From DASZYF01 sp035545535 (GTDB lineage: Bacteria; Actinomycetota; Actinomycetes; Mycobacteriales; CAJCIY01): 26,265 nucleotides of DNA. Made by a program: the position numbers and the translations under genes. The stretch's first letter is position 1; every line of letters starts with the position of its first letter. Where the stretch lies: the NCBI GenBank assembly GCA_035545535.1, contig DASZYF010000174.1, positions 1 through 26,265 of the forward strand. The letters run 5' to 3'. The notes beneath the pieces are model-generated. The model did no database searches, was not told the DNA's origin, and saw only the letters and a list, made by a program, of their open reading frames with translations. Of the stretch, positions 17,590 to 24,642 are shown one piece after another.

Positions 17590-17646
17590 CGACATCGGCG
17601 ATGTGGCAGCCCAGGGGCTGGCGGATCTGCCACAAAGCCGATGTCG
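17590..17646. repeat. Long imperfect inverted repeat between SRPBCC and propeller genes
   Basis: Two 19-bp arms (17590-17608 and 17628-17646) are complementary at 17 positions, broken by one 2-base mismatch between a 10-bp block (CGACATCGGC) and a 7-bp block (TGTGGCA). They are separated by 19 bases. The element begins 20 bases after the SRPBCC stop and ends 38 bases before the propeller start. It could be a terminator hairpin of the tRNA-SRPBCC transcript, or a pair of inverted protein-binding sites. No T-run follows. Confidence 0.8.
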
Positions 17647-17666
17647 CGGTGTGCGAGCCGGCCCGG

Positions 17667-18116
17667 TCATCGGCGCGTTCCGAGGATGTCGCCGATGCGG
17701 GCGACCTCGTCGACGACGTCGCGGGCGAGCCAACCACGCAGCGAGCGCTCCATCAGCTTCGCCAGAGGACCGTGGAAGTCGAGCTGCTCGCGGTGCGTCA
17801 CCCGAGTCGCGCCGTCCACCGGCTCGGCGACCAGGAACCCGCTGAAGGTCTGGAGCCGCGAGACCCACGAGCCGGGCTCGTCGCTGATGTCGATGCGGTG
17901 CGGCCCGGTGCGGTGCAGCCGCTGCGTCACCGGCGGCCCCGGCAGACCGCGCATCTTCGGCACGAAGCGCACGACGAGGTCGTCACCATCGGGCGCGGAC
18001 GAGATCACCCGGCCGATCTTGTGGTCCGCCTGCCGGTACCGCTCGAGGTCCCACAGCAGTGCCAGCGCCTCATCCGGCGTGGCGCGCACCGTGACGCTTG
18101 CCTCTCCGAAGATCAC
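17667..18116 (-). CDS. SRPBCC (START/Bet v1-like) family protein
   Basis: The 149-residue product has the Bet v1-like pattern. It starts with a strand (EASVTVRATPDEALALLWDLERY), has a central VTQRLHRTGPHRIDI, and then a strand pair around THREQLDFHGPLAKLMERSLRGWL before the long C-terminal helix. Such proteins form a hydrophobic ligand cavity; the ligand is unknown. The frame stays open upstream through the tRNA-Ala gene, but that part reads as translated tRNA and is not protein. I chose the GTG at 18116, two bases after the tRNA 3' end, because it keeps the first strand whole. The GTG at 18089, with GGAGAGG eleven bases upstream, is the alternative and would cut that strand. Transcription most likely comes from the tRNA promoter. 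Confidence 0.8.
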   Translation of the reverse strand: MIFGEASVTVRATPDEALALLWDLERYRQADHKIGRVISSAPDGDDLVVRFVPKMRGLPGPPVTQRLHRTGPHRIDISDEPGSWVSRLQTFSGFLVAEPVDGATRVTHREQLDFHGPLAKLMERSLRGWLARDVVDEVARIGDILGTRR

Positions 18117-18118
18117 CG

Positions 18119-18191
18119 TGGAGCTGAGGGGATTCGAACCCCTGACCCCCTCCATGCCATGGAGGTGCGCTACCAGCTGCGCCACAGCCCC
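18119..18191 (-). tRNA. tRNA-Ala (anticodon GGC)
   Basis: The minus strand folds as a complete 73-base cloverleaf. It has a 7-bp acceptor stem (GGGGCTG with CAGCTCC, one G-U pair), a D arm GCGC-8-GCGC and an anticodon stem CCTCC/GGAGG. The loop ATGGCAT gives anticodon GGC, the T arm is AGGGG-TTCGAAT-CCCCT, and the discriminator is A. The CCA end is not encoded. It reads GCC and GCU alanine codons. The next gene starts two bases downstream. Confidence 0.97.
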
Positions 18192-18201
18192 TTGCCCGTG
18201 C

Positions 18202-18229
18202 ATCCTACCGAACCGCAGATCTGTTCAAT
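18202..18229 (-). promoter_or_regulatory. Probable promoter of tRNA-Ala and SRPBCC gene
   Basis: On the minus strand, TAGGAT (18202-18207) lies ten bases before the tRNA. TTGAAC or ATTGAA lies 15 or 16 bases further upstream (18223-18229). The TAnnnT form and spacing fit a housekeeping-type actinobacterial promoter, though the spacer is short. Confidence 0.6.
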
Positions 18230-18343
18230 TCCATGCGCCTTGACGCACCATCCATGGAGGCCGCCGAAGGGGCCGTGTGAAGGTGTCGTTACTTCTGCGG
18301 TTCACCAGCAGGGCCGTCGAACATGCGCCGCGAAGGTGAGCGC

Positions 18344-19903
18344 ATGTCGACGATCGTGTCCCGCAGAGCGGTGCTCGGCGGTGCCACGGCCGCCGCCGTC
18401 GTCAGCCGTGCCGCGACGGCCTATGCCGCAACGACGAACCCCGCCGATCTCGGCATCCTCGAAGCGGCGAGTCTCCTGCACGCGGGAAAGCTCAGCAGCC
18501 ACGAGCTGACGACGGCCTGCCAGCAACGCATCGCAGCGCGCAACGGCCCGATCACCTTCGACGGTGCCGACGGCGTCATCAACGCGTGGATCCGCCTGTA
18601 CCCCGACCTCGCCACGTCGCTGTCGGCCGCCGCGGACGCACGCCTGGCCGCCGCGCGCCGGGGCGGTGCCCCGGCCCCGCTGCTGTGCGGCGTCCCGCTC
18701 GGGTTGAAGGACCTGTACGCCGTCGGGGGCAAGCCGGTGACGGCCTCGAGCCGCGTGCTCGACGGATCCTCCGGACAGTTCCCGGTCAACGTCGCGGGCG
18801 GCGACAGCACCGTGTGGGCCCTGCTGAAGGCGGCGGGGATGGTGCTGCTCGGCCACACCCACACACACGAGTTCGCGGCCGGATCGGCGACGCCCCAGAC
18901 CGGCAACCCGTGGGATCCGACGCACATCCCGGGCGGTTCGTCCGGAGGCAGCGCGGCGGCGCTCGCGGCCCGCATGGTCCCGGCGGCCACCGGCAGCGAC
19001 ACCGGGGGCAGCCTGCGCATGCCGTCCGGGTGCTGCGGCACCTCGACGATCAAGGGCACCTACGGGCTGGTGAGCACGCACGGGGTCATCCCGCTGCAGT
19101 GGAGCTACGACCACGCCGGGCCGATGGCCCGCTCGCTCGACGATGTCGCGCTCATGCTCACGACGATGGCCGCCGCCGACGCCGACGACGGCGGGAGCCT
19201 CGCGCCGGTGCGGCACGCGCCCTACCCGACCGAGGCGCGCAAGGGCCCCACGCCGCTGGCCGGCACCCGCATCGGGGTCAACACCGCCCCCGGCACGTTG
19301 ACCGCCGGCGTCGCGGCGGTGTTCGAACGGTTCCAGCGCGAGCTCGCGGGGCTCGGCGCGACCCTCGTCGACGTCGACCCGCCCGCGGATCCGCTGGGCG
19401 CGGATCTGCAGGCCAGCATCGCGACCTTGGCGGAGATCGACGCGTTCCACCGGCCGTTCTTCCCGGAGCGGGCCGCGCTGTACCGACCCGCGATCGCGCA
19501 GACGCTCGCCGCCGCGCGGGCCGCCAACACCCCGGCCTACGACTTGATCCGCATGCAGCAGCTCCGCCGCGACTACCAGCAGGCCTGGAACGCGACGTTC
19601 GCCGAGCACGACGTCGCAGCACTGGTCATGCCGACCAACGGCAGCGAAGCGCAGGCCCGCAACGCCGTCGATGACCTCACCATCGTCACCCGCACCGGAG
19701 CCAACGGGCTCACCAACCTGTGGGACGAGACCGGTTTCCCCGTCGCCTGCACGCCCGCCGGCCCGAGCCCGACCGACGGTCTTCCCGTCGGCATGCAGAT
19801 CGTCGGCACCGCGTGGACGGAGACGACGTTGCTGCAGATCGGGATCGACTACCAGGCGCACCACCCGTACTGGGCACTCGTCCCGCCGAAGCTGCCCGGA
19901 TGA
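18344..19903 (+). CDS. Tat-exported amidase (amidase signature family)
   Basis: The 519-residue protein starts with a twin-arginine signal (VSRRAVLGGATAAAVV, probable cleavage after AYA near residue 28). The amidase-signature domain follows with its Ser-cisSer-Lys triad: Lys122 in GLKDLYAV, cis-Ser200 in GGSSGGSAA and the nucleophile Ser223 in GSDTGGSLRMP. The family hydrolyses amide bonds in varied substrates; the specific one cannot be read here. GatA is unlikely because the protein is exported and no gatB or gatC is near. The ATG at 18344 is preceded by AAGGTGA at five bases and puts the RR motif close to the N-terminus; an in-frame upstream ATG at 18323 would add seven residues. Its stop overlaps the start of the next gene (ATGA), so the two are probably coupled. 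Confidence 0.92.
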   Translation: MSTIVSRRAVLGGATAAAVVSRAATAYAATTNPADLGILEAASLLHAGKLSSHELTTACQQRIAARNGPITFDGADGVINAWIRLYPDLATSLSAAADARLAAARRGGAPAPLLCGVPLGLKDLYAVGGKPVTASSRVLDGSSGQFPVNVAGGDSTVWALLKAAGMVLLGHTHTHEFAAGSATPQTGNPWDPTHIPGGSSGGSAAALAARMVPAATGSDTGGSLRMPSGCCGTSTIKGTYGLVSTHGVIPLQWSYDHAGPMARSLDDVALMLTTMAAADADDGGSLAPVRHAPYPTEARKGPTPLAGTRIGVNTAPGTLTAGVAAVFERFQRELAGLGATLVDVDPPADPLGADLQASIATLAEIDAFHRPFFPERAALYRPAIAQTLAAARAANTPAYDLIRMQQLRRDYQQAWNATFAEHDVAALVMPTNGSEAQARNAVDDLTIVTRTGANGLTNLWDETGFPVACTPAGPSPTDGLPVGMQIVGTAWTETTLLQIGIDYQAHHPYWALVPPKLPG

Positions 19904-20304
19904 GCGACCCGACCGGCATGCCGTCCGCGCGTCCCCCCGCGACGCCGCTCGTCGTCGTGCCACGCCCCAGCGCCCACCCGGGCACCGACCCGACCGGCGC
20001 ACCGACCGCGCGAGAGCCAGGAACACCACTCGTCGTCCCACCACTGCCACGCGCGCTGGCCGCGCCGGCGCCGACCACCCGGCCCCGCCCGGCAGCGCGA
20101 CGTCCCGTGAGCGTGCGCCACGTGACCCGACCGGGCGGCTCGCTCGCCGCGACCGGAGGCACGACGACGTCGCCCGTCGTCGCTGCACTGACGCTCGTGG
20201 CCGCGTGGATCCTGAACCGCCGCGGCAAGGGGTCCGACCGCGACCTCGCCGACACCGCCGATGCGGCGCGCCCCCGGGTGAGGCCCGGCCCTAGCCCACC
20301 GTGA
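19900..20304 (+). CDS. Small Pro-rich protein with LAATG motif and one membrane segment
   Basis: This 134-residue ORF starts at an ATG that overlaps the amidase stop by four bases. It has codon use like the real genes around it. The N-terminal half holds an imperfect duplication of about 27 residues (DPTG...TPLVV at 3-20 and again at 30-46). An Arg/Pro-rich part follows, then LAATG (82-86), a hydrophobic segment (91-105) and NRRGKG, with a polar tail of 28 residues after it. LAATG plus hydrophobic plus basic residues resembles a class E sortase signal. However, no N-terminal signal peptide is visible, and the long tail is unusual for such a signal. A tail-anchored or single-pass membrane protein is an equal alternative. 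I recognise no family. Confidence 0.6.
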   Translation: MSDPTGMPSARPPATPLVVVPRPSAHPGTDPTGAPTAREPGTPLVVPPLPRALAAPAPTTRPRPAARRPVSVRHVTRPGGSLAATGGTTTSPVVAALTLVAAWILNRRGKGSDRDLADTADAARPRVRPGPSPP

Positions 20305-20343
20305 TCGTCCACCCGGCCAGCCCGTCGGCCCGCCGGACAGCCA

Positions 20344-22074
20344 TCAGTCCCGCACGCGGGCCATGCCGTGTCGCGCCCGCAGCCCGGTCAGCAGCAGCTG
20401 GGCGGCGAGGCACGCCCCCACGCCCTCACCGGCGCGCAGGCGCAGCGTGAGCAGGGGCTCCAGGCCGAGCGCGGCGAGGACGGCATCGTGGGCCTTCTCC
20501 CGGCTCCGCTGTCCGGCGACCAGCGACGCGCGGGCAGCGGGCTCGATCCGCACCGCGATCAGCGCGGCGACCGATGTCACCAGGCCGTCGAGGACGACAG
20601 GCGCGCGTCGCTCGGACGCGCCGAGGACGGCCCCGACGAGCAGCGCGACGTCGCCGCCCCCGAGAGCCACCAACGCGGTCATCGGCTCGCCGAGGGCGCC
20701 GCCGTGCCGGCGACGGGCACGGTCGACGGACCGGTGCACCACGTCGACCTTGCGTTCGAGCATCGCGCTGTCCGCGCTCGCGCCGAGCCCGACGGCATCC
20801 GCGGGATCTAGCCCGAGCAGCGCGACCACCAACGCCGCAGCGACCGTCGTGTTCCCGATGCCGACCTCGCCGAGGCACACCAGCCCGTGCGCACCCAGAC
20901 GCGCACCCAGCGCCCGGCCCCGCGCCACCAGCCCCTGCGCATCCGCGACCGTGAGCGCGTCCACCTCGACCAGGTCGCCGGCCGCGAAGGCCGGGTGCGC
21001 CTCGACGATCTCGAGCGCGAGTCCCGCCTGCGAGGCGACGCTCGCGCCGACCGACACTCCTGCGCGGGCGGCGGCGACGACCTCCGCCGTCACCGATGAC
21101 GGGTAGGCCGAGACCCCATGGTTCGTGACCGCGTGGTCGGCCGCGGCGAGCAGCAGCGTCCCGGCCGTCGGCGCCGGTGGACCGAGGGCAAGGACGCGAT
21201 CGATCGCGGTGTCGAGCACGCCGAGCGAACCCGGCACCGCCAGCCGGTCCGCTCCGGTGTCACGAGCGGCGACGACCTCGGCCGGCTCGGGACCACGCAG
21301 GTGCGAGACCGGGACGGCGACGTCGCCGCTCGGCCATCGCTCGGCCAGCACGACGTCGTCGAGCGCGAGCCGTGATGACCAGCCCAGCCGCTCCAGGCCC
21401 GGGCTCGGGGGCCGCTCATCGGGCCAGCCGAGGCAGAGCCAGCCGAGGGTCTCGACACCCTCGGGCATCCCCAGCAGGGCCGCGAGATCGGCCGGCCGGA
21501 ACAGCGTCACCCAACCGAGGCCGAGCCCGAACGCGCGAGCGGCGAGCCACATGTTCTGGATCGCGCACGCACAGCTCCACAGGTCCGCGTCCGCATAGGT
21601 CGCGCGCCCGAGCACGCCGGCGGGCGGCACCCGCCGGTCACAGGCGATGACGACACCGACGGGTGCCTCACGGATGCCCTCGAGCTGGAGGTCGAGCAGC
21701 CGGGCACGACGGTCGGGGCTCAGCTGCTCGGCCTGCCGGAGCCGCTCGCTGTCGGCCAGGTGCGCCGCCCGGTCGCGCGTGGCCTGCTCGGTCACGACGA
21801 TGAACCGCCACGGCTGTGAGTGGCCGACCGACGGAGCGGCGTGGCCGGCTTCGAGCACCCTGCGCAGCAGCGCATCCGGCACCGCATCGGAGCGGTACCG
21901 ACGGATGTCGCGGCGCGCGGCCAGGACCGTGAAGAGCGCGTCGGCGGTCCCCTCGTCCAACGCCCAGCCGCCCGGGTCAGCGGCCCGCTGCGCCGCCGAC
22001 GTGGGGTCGCCGATCAGCGGGACCGGGCGGTTCCACGTCGTGGCCGCCGGGATGTCGGTTCCCGCGTCAGCCAC
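20344..22074 (-). CDS. cobT: BluB-CobT fusion: DMB synthase and DMB phosphoribosyltransferase
   Basis: The 576-residue protein joins two cobalamin lower-ligand enzymes. The N-terminal nitroreductase-fold domain (about 40-245) matches BluB, with RRDIRRYR (54-61) and the BluB signature APSVGHSQPWRF (80-91). BluB breaks down reduced FMN with oxygen to make 5,6-dimethylbenzimidazole. The C-terminal domain (about 260-576) matches CobT, with LGEVGIGNTT (401-410), LGGGDVALLVGAVLG, a VVLDGLVTSVAAL block and LRAGEGVGA, whose Glu550 aligns with the known catalytic Glu. CobT adds ribose phosphate from nicotinate mononucleotide to give alpha-ribazole phosphate. The GTG start at 22074 has no strong ribosome site. 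It converges with the amidase operon and lies 57 bases upstream of nothing transcriptionally obvious on its own strand other than the phosphatase gene. Confidence 0.93.
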   Translation of the reverse strand: MADAGTDIPAATTWNRPVPLIGDPTSAAQRAADPGGWALDEGTADALFTVLAARRDIRRYRSDAVPDALLRRVLEAGHAAPSVGHSQPWRFIVVTEQATRDRAAHLADSERLRQAEQLSPDRRARLLDLQLEGIREAPVGVVIACDRRVPPAGVLGRATYADADLWSCACAIQNMWLAARAFGLGLGWVTLFRPADLAALLGMPEGVETLGWLCLGWPDERPPSPGLERLGWSSRLALDDVVLAERWPSGDVAVPVSHLRGPEPAEVVAARDTGADRLAVPGSLGVLDTAIDRVLALGPPAPTAGTLLLAAADHAVTNHGVSAYPSSVTAEVVAAARAGVSVGASVASQAGLALEIVEAHPAFAAGDLVEVDALTVADAQGLVARGRALGARLGAHGLVCLGEVGIGNTTVAAALVVALLGLDPADAVGLGASADSAMLERKVDVVHRSVDRARRRHGGALGEPMTALVALGGGDVALLVGAVLGASERRAPVVLDGLVTSVAALIAVRIEPAARASLVAGQRSREKAHDAVLAALGLEPLLTLRLRAGEGVGACLAAQLLLTGLRARHGMARVRD

Positions 22075-22131
22075 GCCACGACGCTAGTCGGCGCCCCGCT
22101 GGAACCCGGTGCCCGAACGCGTCCGGGCTCG

Positions 22132-22761
22132 TCAGTGCAGGCCCTCGACCTCGAGCGTTCCCGCGTTGTGCATGAGGAGGCGCCAGCCGCGGGCTCCCGC
22201 CTCCACGAGGAAGGAGAAGCGGCAGTTGCCGAGCGGCCCGAGCGCGGACCAGCGGTCGTGGTGCATGCCGATCAGCGTGCCGACGATCGCGCGGGCCGTG
22301 CCGCCGTGCGTGACGGCGACGAGCAGCTCGCCCTCGCCGAGCGGGGCCAGCGATTCCTGCACGCACTCGACCGCGCGCGCACCGACCTCGTAGTAGGTCT
22401 CGCCGCCGCCGCGGCGCACGTCCTCACCCTCGCGCCACGCGGCCAGCTCGGCGGGGAAGCGCTCACCGGCCTCGGCGATCGAGAGGCCCTGCCACTCCCC
22501 CAGGTGGATCTCTCGGAGCCGCGGGTCCTGCACGAGCGGGAGGCCGGTGGCTTCTGCGAGCGGGGCGGCGGTCGCCGCTGCGCGGACGAGGTCGGAGGAG
22601 ATGAGCGCCGCGGGCCGCATCGGCGCAAGGACCTGTGCGGCGGCGGCCGCCTGCGCGATGCCCAGGTCGTCGAGCGGCTGGTCGAGCTGGCCCTGGAAGC
22701 GGCGCGACGCGTTGTACGCGGTCCGGCCGTGACGCAGCAGGATCAGCCGGCGGCCACTCAC
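22132..22761 (-). CDS. gpgP: Histidine phosphatase, GpgP-like
   Basis: The 209-residue protein belongs to the histidine phosphatase (phosphoglycerate-mutase-like) family. It has the RHG motif with the phospho-accepting His11 (LLRHGRT), Arg60, the acid residue Glu89 in HLGEW and the second catalytic His152 (VAVTHGG). Position just after rsfS and nadD matches gpgP (Rv2419c) of M. tuberculosis, the glucosyl-3-phosphoglycerate phosphatase that makes glucosylglycerate for methylglucose lipopolysaccharide. The match of position is the main ground for the specific name; the fold alone would only say phosphatase. Its GTG start overlaps the rsfS stop in a GTGA arrangement, so translation is probably coupled. 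The OctT-like protein at 12755-13492 would work in the same pathway. Confidence 0.8.
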   Translation of the reverse strand: MSGRRLILLRHGRTAYNASRRFQGQLDQPLDDLGIAQAAAAAQVLAPMRPAALISSDLVRAAATAAPLAEATGLPLVQDPRLREIHLGEWQGLSIAEAGERFPAELAAWREGEDVRRGGGETYYEVGARAVECVQESLAPLGEGELLVAVTHGGTARAIVGTLIGMHHDRWSALGPLGNCRFSFLVEAGARGWRLLMHNAGTLEVEGLH

Positions 22762-23195
22762 TCGGATGCCGCGGCGCGGGCCTCGTCGTGGGCGACATCA
22801 CCATCGGGCCCGCTCGCCGGCTCCCGGCGCCCAGCGTCCTTGTCGACCCACGGGATGGCCGGGCAGTCCTTCCAGAGGCGCTCGAGCGCGTAGAAGACGC
22901 GCTCCTCCTGGTGCTGCACGTGCACGACGACGTCGACGAAGTCGAGCAGCACCCAGCGTCCTTCGCGCTCGCCCTCGCGGCGGGCGGGCTTGGCGCCGAG
23001 CTTGCGCAGCGCGTCCTCGATGGCCTCGCAGATGGCGCCGACCTGCCGTTCGTTGTTGCCGGTGCAGAGCACGAAGGCGTCGGTGATGACGAGCCGCTCG
23101 GACACGTCGAGCAGCACGAGGTCGGTCGCGAGCTTGTCGGCGGCGGCCTGGGCAGCGACGGTCGCGAGCTCGACGGCGCGATCGGAGGCAGTCAT
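22758..23195 (-). CDS. rsfS: Ribosome silencing factor RsfS
   Basis: The 145-residue product carries the RsfS/Iojap core: LATDLVLLDVSERLVITDAFVLCTGNNERQVGAICEAIEDALRK in outline, then GRWVLLDFVDVVVHVQHQEERVFYALERLW. RsfS binds ribosomal protein uL14 on the 50S subunit and prevents joining with 30S, slowing translation in starvation. The C-terminal 25 residues (after WVDKDAG) are a polar extension beyond the family core. The ATG at 23195 has GAGG close upstream. The gene sits between the LytR_C protein, whose stop is 27 bases upstream, and the phosphatase it overlaps, so the three are likely one transcript. Confidence 0.96.
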   Translation of the reverse strand: MTASDRAVELATVAAQAAADKLATDLVLLDVSERLVITDAFVLCTGNNERQVGAICEAIEDALRKLGAKPARREGEREGRWVLLDFVDVVVHVQHQEERVFYALERLWKDCPAIPWVDKDAGRREPASGPDGDVAHDEARAAASE

Positions 23196-23222
23196 CGCCT
23201 CGAAAGCCTAGAGGGCCGGCGG

Positions 23223-24551
23223 TCAGCCCTTGAAGTCGGCGCCGACGAGGACGACGACGTCGGCGATGTCCTGCGTGTGCGGGTTGATCTGCACGGCGGA
23301 GGCGGGCAGTCCGAGCGCGGCGGCGACCTTGCGACCGGTGGTGATGCTCGCCGCGGTCGCGTCCTTCACGAGCACGACGCTCGTGGCGCGGTCGAACGAC
23401 TGCTCGTTCGAGCTGCCGACGAAGCGCATGTTCTTGCGGACGAGCTGCACGCGCACCTTCGAGCCGAGGTTGGGCTCGCCGTTGCCGTTGTAGATGTAGA
23501 CCGAGACCGCCGCGCCGCTGCCGTTGTCGGGCAGGCTCGCGGCCAGGTTCTGCTTGAGGTAGGCGGACAGGCTCGCGTCATCGATGCGATAGGCCGACGT
23601 CGTGTCGCCCGCGTCGAGCGGCAGCACGGGCAGGATCGAGAACACGGCCGCGCCGGCGCCGGTGGCGCCGCTGTGGACCTTGGCGAGCTCCTCGAGCAGG
23701 CCGGCGAGGCGGTCGGGGCTCTCGCTGGAGGCGCTGCCGGCGCCGAGGGCGCCGATGCTCGCGGCCAGCTTCGCGGGATCGGTCGGCAGCGCACCGATGA
23801 GGGCGTCGATGACCTGCTGCAGGCGGGCGAGGCGGGCGGGCTCGACCTCGTCGGGCCCCTGGGTCTGCGCGTAGGCGAGCGCGACCTGGCCGGACTGCGT
23901 GGCGGTGGTGCCGCCGGCGGCGAGGACGACGCCCTTCGAGGTGACGTTCGTGTTCAGCGAGAGCGGGAGGCCGCCGAGCCCGTCGACGAGCTGGGCGAAC
24001 GACGTCGAGGACAGGACCCAGGAGCCGTCGACGGTCAGGCCGTCGAGCATGTCGCTGACCGTGGCCGGGGCGAGGCCGCCGGTCAGGGTGAGCGCGCGGC
24101 CGAGCGGCATCTGGCCGCGGCCGGGCACGGTCGCGATGAGCTGCGACGGCAGCAGTGTCACCGACGCGGTGTGGGCCGCCGGGTCGGCGGCGAGCAGCAC
24201 GCCTTCGGTGTGGCTGCCGTCGTTCACGGCGAACAGCAGGGTCTGCTGGGTGCGGACCGCGGGACCGGTGGTGCGCGTGGGGGGCTCGGTCGCGGCGCGC
24301 AGGAGGAGGGCGACCACGCCGAGGGCGACCGCGACGACGGCGGAGAGCGCCCCGCTGCGCAAGCGGCGCTTGCGGGACTTGGCCTTGCGCTCGGCCTCGC
24401 GGCGGGTGGCGCGGGCGGGCATGACCACGGACGGTGCGGGAGCGGGGGTCGCGGGGCGCGTGGTGGTCAGCAGCCCTGAGCTGCCCCAGCTCGGGACCTC
24501 CGGCTCGGCGGCGCTGGAGGACGACGAAGAGCCGCTGGAGTGCTTGCCCAC
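23223..24551 (-). CDS. LytR_C-domain membrane protein with degenerate LCP domain
   Basis: The 442-residue protein has a cytoplasmic Ser/Pro-rich N-terminus (starting GKHSSG), a basic stretch, and one transmembrane helix (about 67-84). An LCP-like extracellular domain (about 104-280) and a C-terminal LytR_C domain (349-442) follow. LCP enzymes attach polymers such as teichoic acid or arabinogalactan to peptidoglycan. The parts FAQLVDGLGGLPLSL and ALAYAQTQ...RLARLQQVIDAL align with LCP blocks, but the usual catalytic arginines (the SIPRD-type motif and the R of AYVRxR) are missing: VTLLPSQL and AYAQTQ stand in their place. It may be a non-catalytic member. The GTG at 24551 is chosen over a TTG at 24611 because of a strong ribosome site. 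It lies between nadD and rsfS, a common actinobacterial position. Confidence 0.85.
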   Translation of the reverse strand: MGKHSSGSSSSSSAAEPEVPSWGSSGLLTTTRPATPAPAPSVVMPARATRREAERKAKSRKRRLRSGALSAVVAVALGVVALLLRAATEPPTRTTGPAVRTQQTLLFAVNDGSHTEGVLLAADPAAHTASVTLLPSQLIATVPGRGQMPLGRALTLTGGLAPATVSDMLDGLTVDGSWVLSSTSFAQLVDGLGGLPLSLNTNVTSKGVVLAAGGTTATQSGQVALAYAQTQGPDEVEPARLARLQQVIDALIGALPTDPAKLAASIGALGAGSASSESPDRLAGLLEELAKVHSGATGAGAAVFSILPVLPLDAGDTTSAYRIDDASLSAYLKQNLAASLPDNGSGAAVSVYIYNGNGEPNLGSKVRVQLVRKNMRFVGSSNEQSFDRATSVVLVKDATAASITTGRKVAAALGLPASAVQINPHTQDIADVVVLVGADFKG

Positions 24552-24555
24552 GGAG

Positions 24556-24563
24556 CCTCTCTC
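24556..24563 (-). promoter_or_regulatory. Ribosome binding site of the LytR_C gene
   Basis: GAGAGAGG on the minus strand ends four bases before the GTG at 24551. It decides this start over the longer TTG frame beginning at 24611, which would overlap no signal. Confidence 0.7.
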
Positions 24564-24642
24564 GGCAGAAAAGGGCCCGAGCCTGAGCCCCTGTTGCTCC
24601 GAACGGGTCAAAGTCGGGCGCTCGGGACGCCGGTCGGCCCGG

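Noticed and set aside
18117..18203. N-terminal extension of the SRPBCC protein reading GVRGSNPLSST
   Set aside because: This is the well-known translation of a tRNA gene, here tRNA-Ala, and not protein sequence.
18302..20188. 628-codon minus-strand frame opposite the amidase
   Set aside because: The amidase on the plus strand has a full catalytic triad and Tat signal; the antisense frame is Arg/Gly-rich and featureless.
19710..20312. Minus-strand frame opposite the small Pro-rich gene
   Set aside because: The plus-strand frame has the coupled start, in-frame duplication and a membrane segment, so it is the better candidate.
20305..20343. Possible bidirectional terminator between the convergent small gene and bluB-cobT
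   Set aside because: Only short, interrupted GC dyads (4-5 bp) are visible, no better than expected in this base composition.
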